Source: Gammaproteobacteria bacterium
GTDB taxonomy: Bacteria; Pseudomonadota; Gammaproteobacteria; Pseudomonadales; Azotimanducaceae
Direction: 5' to 3'
NCBI GenBank assembly: GCA_002690405.1
Contig: NZEI01000020.1
Coordinates: 78,640 to 84,665, forward strand
DNA length: 6,026 bases
Below are positions 5,180-6,026 of the stretch, piece by piece. Position 1 is the first letter of the stretch; every line of letters starts with the position of its first letter. The notes under the pieces were generated by a model. The model worked only from the letters and a program-made list of their open reading frames with translations. It ran no database searches and was not told the origin of the DNA. The position numbers and the translations under genes were made by a program.

Positions 5180-5737
5180 ATGACGCAAATTCATCTGGTA
5201 CGACACGGTAAAGCCGCTGCTGGGTTTGGCAGTCACAAAGATCCAGGATTGGACGACTTGGGCCGGCGCCAAGCTCAGGCTGTTGCCGCCATGTTGCACG
5301 AACAACATGGCGAGGATAGGCCCGTATTATTTTCAAGCCCGCTAGCACGGGCGTTCGAGACCTCCGAACCACTGGCGCAGCAGTGGAATTGTAAGGTCGG
5401 CATTGAACCCAGAGTTGCTGAGATACCGTCACCCACAGAGGATTTGCAGGAGCGCGCTCAATGGCTACAGCAGGCCATGCAAGGCGGATGGTCAGCACTG
5501 GCCGCAGATGCCCAAGCATGGCGCCAGGCGCTAGTTGACTATTTATTAGACCAGACCGAAAACTGCATCATCTTCAGCCACTTTGTTGCCATTAATGCCG
5601 CCGTCGGCGCCGCAACCAACGACGATAGAATGCGAATTTTTGCCCCTGACAACTGCTCCGTAACTACGTTGGAAAACACGGGCGGACAACTTACCGTAGT
5701 CGAATTGGGAGTCACTGCCGACACCCACATAAACTAG
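5180..5737 (+). CDS. Histidine phosphatase family protein (SixA/phosphoglycerate mutase-like)
   Basis: This is a 185-residue cytoplasmic phosphatase of the histidine phosphatase superfamily, which works through a phospho-histidine intermediate. The catalytic set is visible: RHG at 8-10 (R8, nucleophile H9), R57 in SSPLARAFETSE, an acid candidate E81, and the second histidine H134 in IFSHFVAINA. The substrate cannot be told from sequence. SixA-type proteins dephosphorylate histidine on signalling proteins, while CobC-type members act on alpha-ribazole phosphate in cobalamin synthesis. Its place next to cobST makes CobC worth testing, but the sequence gives no clear CobC signature. The start is supported by AGGA (5167-5170), 9 bases before the ATG. 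It diverges from cobS, and the PQQ-type dehydrogenase gene follows 26 bases after its stop, possibly in one operon. A perfect 10-bp inverted repeat lies inside the gene (5287-5312). Confidence 0.9.
   Translation: MTQIHLVRHGKAAAGFGSHKDPGLDDLGRRQAQAVAAMLHEQHGEDRPVLFSSPLARAFETSEPLAQQWNCKVGIEPRVAEIPSPTEDLQERAQWLQQAMQGGWSALAADAQAWRQALVDYLLDQTENCIIFSHFVAINAAVGAATNDDRMRIFAPDNCSVTTLENTGGQLTVVELGVTADTHIN
5287..5312. repeat. Perfect 10-bp inverted repeat inside the histidine phosphatase gene
   Basis: Arms CGCCATGTTG (5287-5296) and CAACATGGCG (5303-5312) are exact reverse complements around the 6-base loop CACGAA. It lies about 108 bases into the coding region, encoding part of AAMLHEQHGE. It would form a stable hairpin in the mRNA, or it could be a protein-binding palindrome. 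No T run follows. Confidence 0.7.
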
Positions 5738-5763
5738 TACTCAGCGTTCCGAGGACCCAAGTC

Positions 5764-6026
5764 ATGCCGACCCATCGCATCACCCTGGTATTAATTCTGT
5801 CGATGGCGGCATCCTATCTGCATGGGGCCGCTACTGATTGGCCAGCCTATGGCAACGACCTTGGCTCTTCTAAATACGCTGATCTGGATCAAATAAACGC
5901 CGGCAACGTCGCCAAACTAGAGATCGCCTGGCAATGGCAATCTCCGGACAATGCGCTGGTAAAAGCCGATCCGAAAAAGACCCCCTGGGGATTTAAATCA
6001 ACGCCGCTAAAAGTCGGCAATGTCCT
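5764..6026 (+). CDS. Secreted PQQ-dependent dehydrogenase (quinoprotein), N-terminal part
   Basis: About 88 residues are visible and the gene runs off the window end. Residues 1-23 are a signal peptide: a short positive start (MPTHR), a hydrophobic core LVLILSMAAS, and a probable cut after the HGA or HGAA at 20-23. The mature protein begins with DWPAYGNDLGSSKYADLDQI (25-44), the usual opening of periplasmic PQQ beta-propeller dehydrogenases, followed by NAGNVAKLEIAWQW (45-58) and STPLKVGNVL. These enzymes oxidise alcohols or sugars and pass electrons to the respiratory chain; the substrate and the PQQ and metal ligands are beyond the window. GAGGA (5751-5755) lies 8 bases before the ATG. The short gap to the phosphatase gene allows co-transcription. 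Confidence 0.87.
   Translation, partial: MPTHRITLVLILSMAASYLHGAATDWPAYGNDLGSSKYADLDQINAGNVAKLEIAWQWQSPDNALVKADPKKTPWGFKSTPLKVGNV

Noticed and set aside
5118..5519. 133-codon open frame on the minus strand opposite the histidine phosphatase
   Set aside because: It is antisense to a gene with clear catalytic motifs, overlaps the promoter region and has no known domain.

Overview
The window looks like ordinary chromosomal DNA of a mid-GC Gram-negative proteobacterium. The signs are a glycine-rich RRM protein, an aerobic-type CobS/CobT pair, a periplasmic PQQ-type dehydrogenase, and Shine-Dalgarno sites before most genes. Marine-type gammaproteobacteria would fit, but that placement is inference because no rRNA or marker gene is present. 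No mobile element, CRISPR array, tRNA or rRNA was seen.

Left part (1-1280): the 3' end of an oligopeptide/dipeptide ABC transporter ATPase (+) converges on a small glycine-rich RNA-binding protein (-). Between them are a strong bidirectional terminator (624-658), a weaker upstream terminator candidate and a further hairpin. The RNA-binding protein most likely starts at a GTG (1003) rather than at the longest possible start. Upstream of it lie about 277 non-coding bases with a 10-bp direct repeat.

Middle (1281-2266): a NUDIX hydrolase (-) and a small antibiotic-biosynthesis-monooxygenase-fold protein (+) diverge from a roughly 100-bp intergenic region with short iterated motifs. The small protein then converges on cobT, with a CUUG-loop hairpin between them.

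Right part (2267-6026): a cobS-cobT operon (-) encodes the AAA+ and VWA subunits of an aerobic cobaltochelatase, which drives ATP-dependent Co2+ insertion into hydrogenobyrinate a,c-diamide together with CobN. CobN is not in the window. Diverging from cobS is a SixA/phosphoglycerate-mutase-type histidine phosphatase. Downstream of it, and probably co-oriented with it, is the secreted N-terminus of a PQQ-dependent dehydrogenase cut by the window end.

All genes fall in known families. The points most worth a second look are the cobST pair away from other cobalamin genes, a perfect 10-bp inverted repeat inside the phosphatase gene, and the start-site corrections for three genes. I found no convincing undescribed system.
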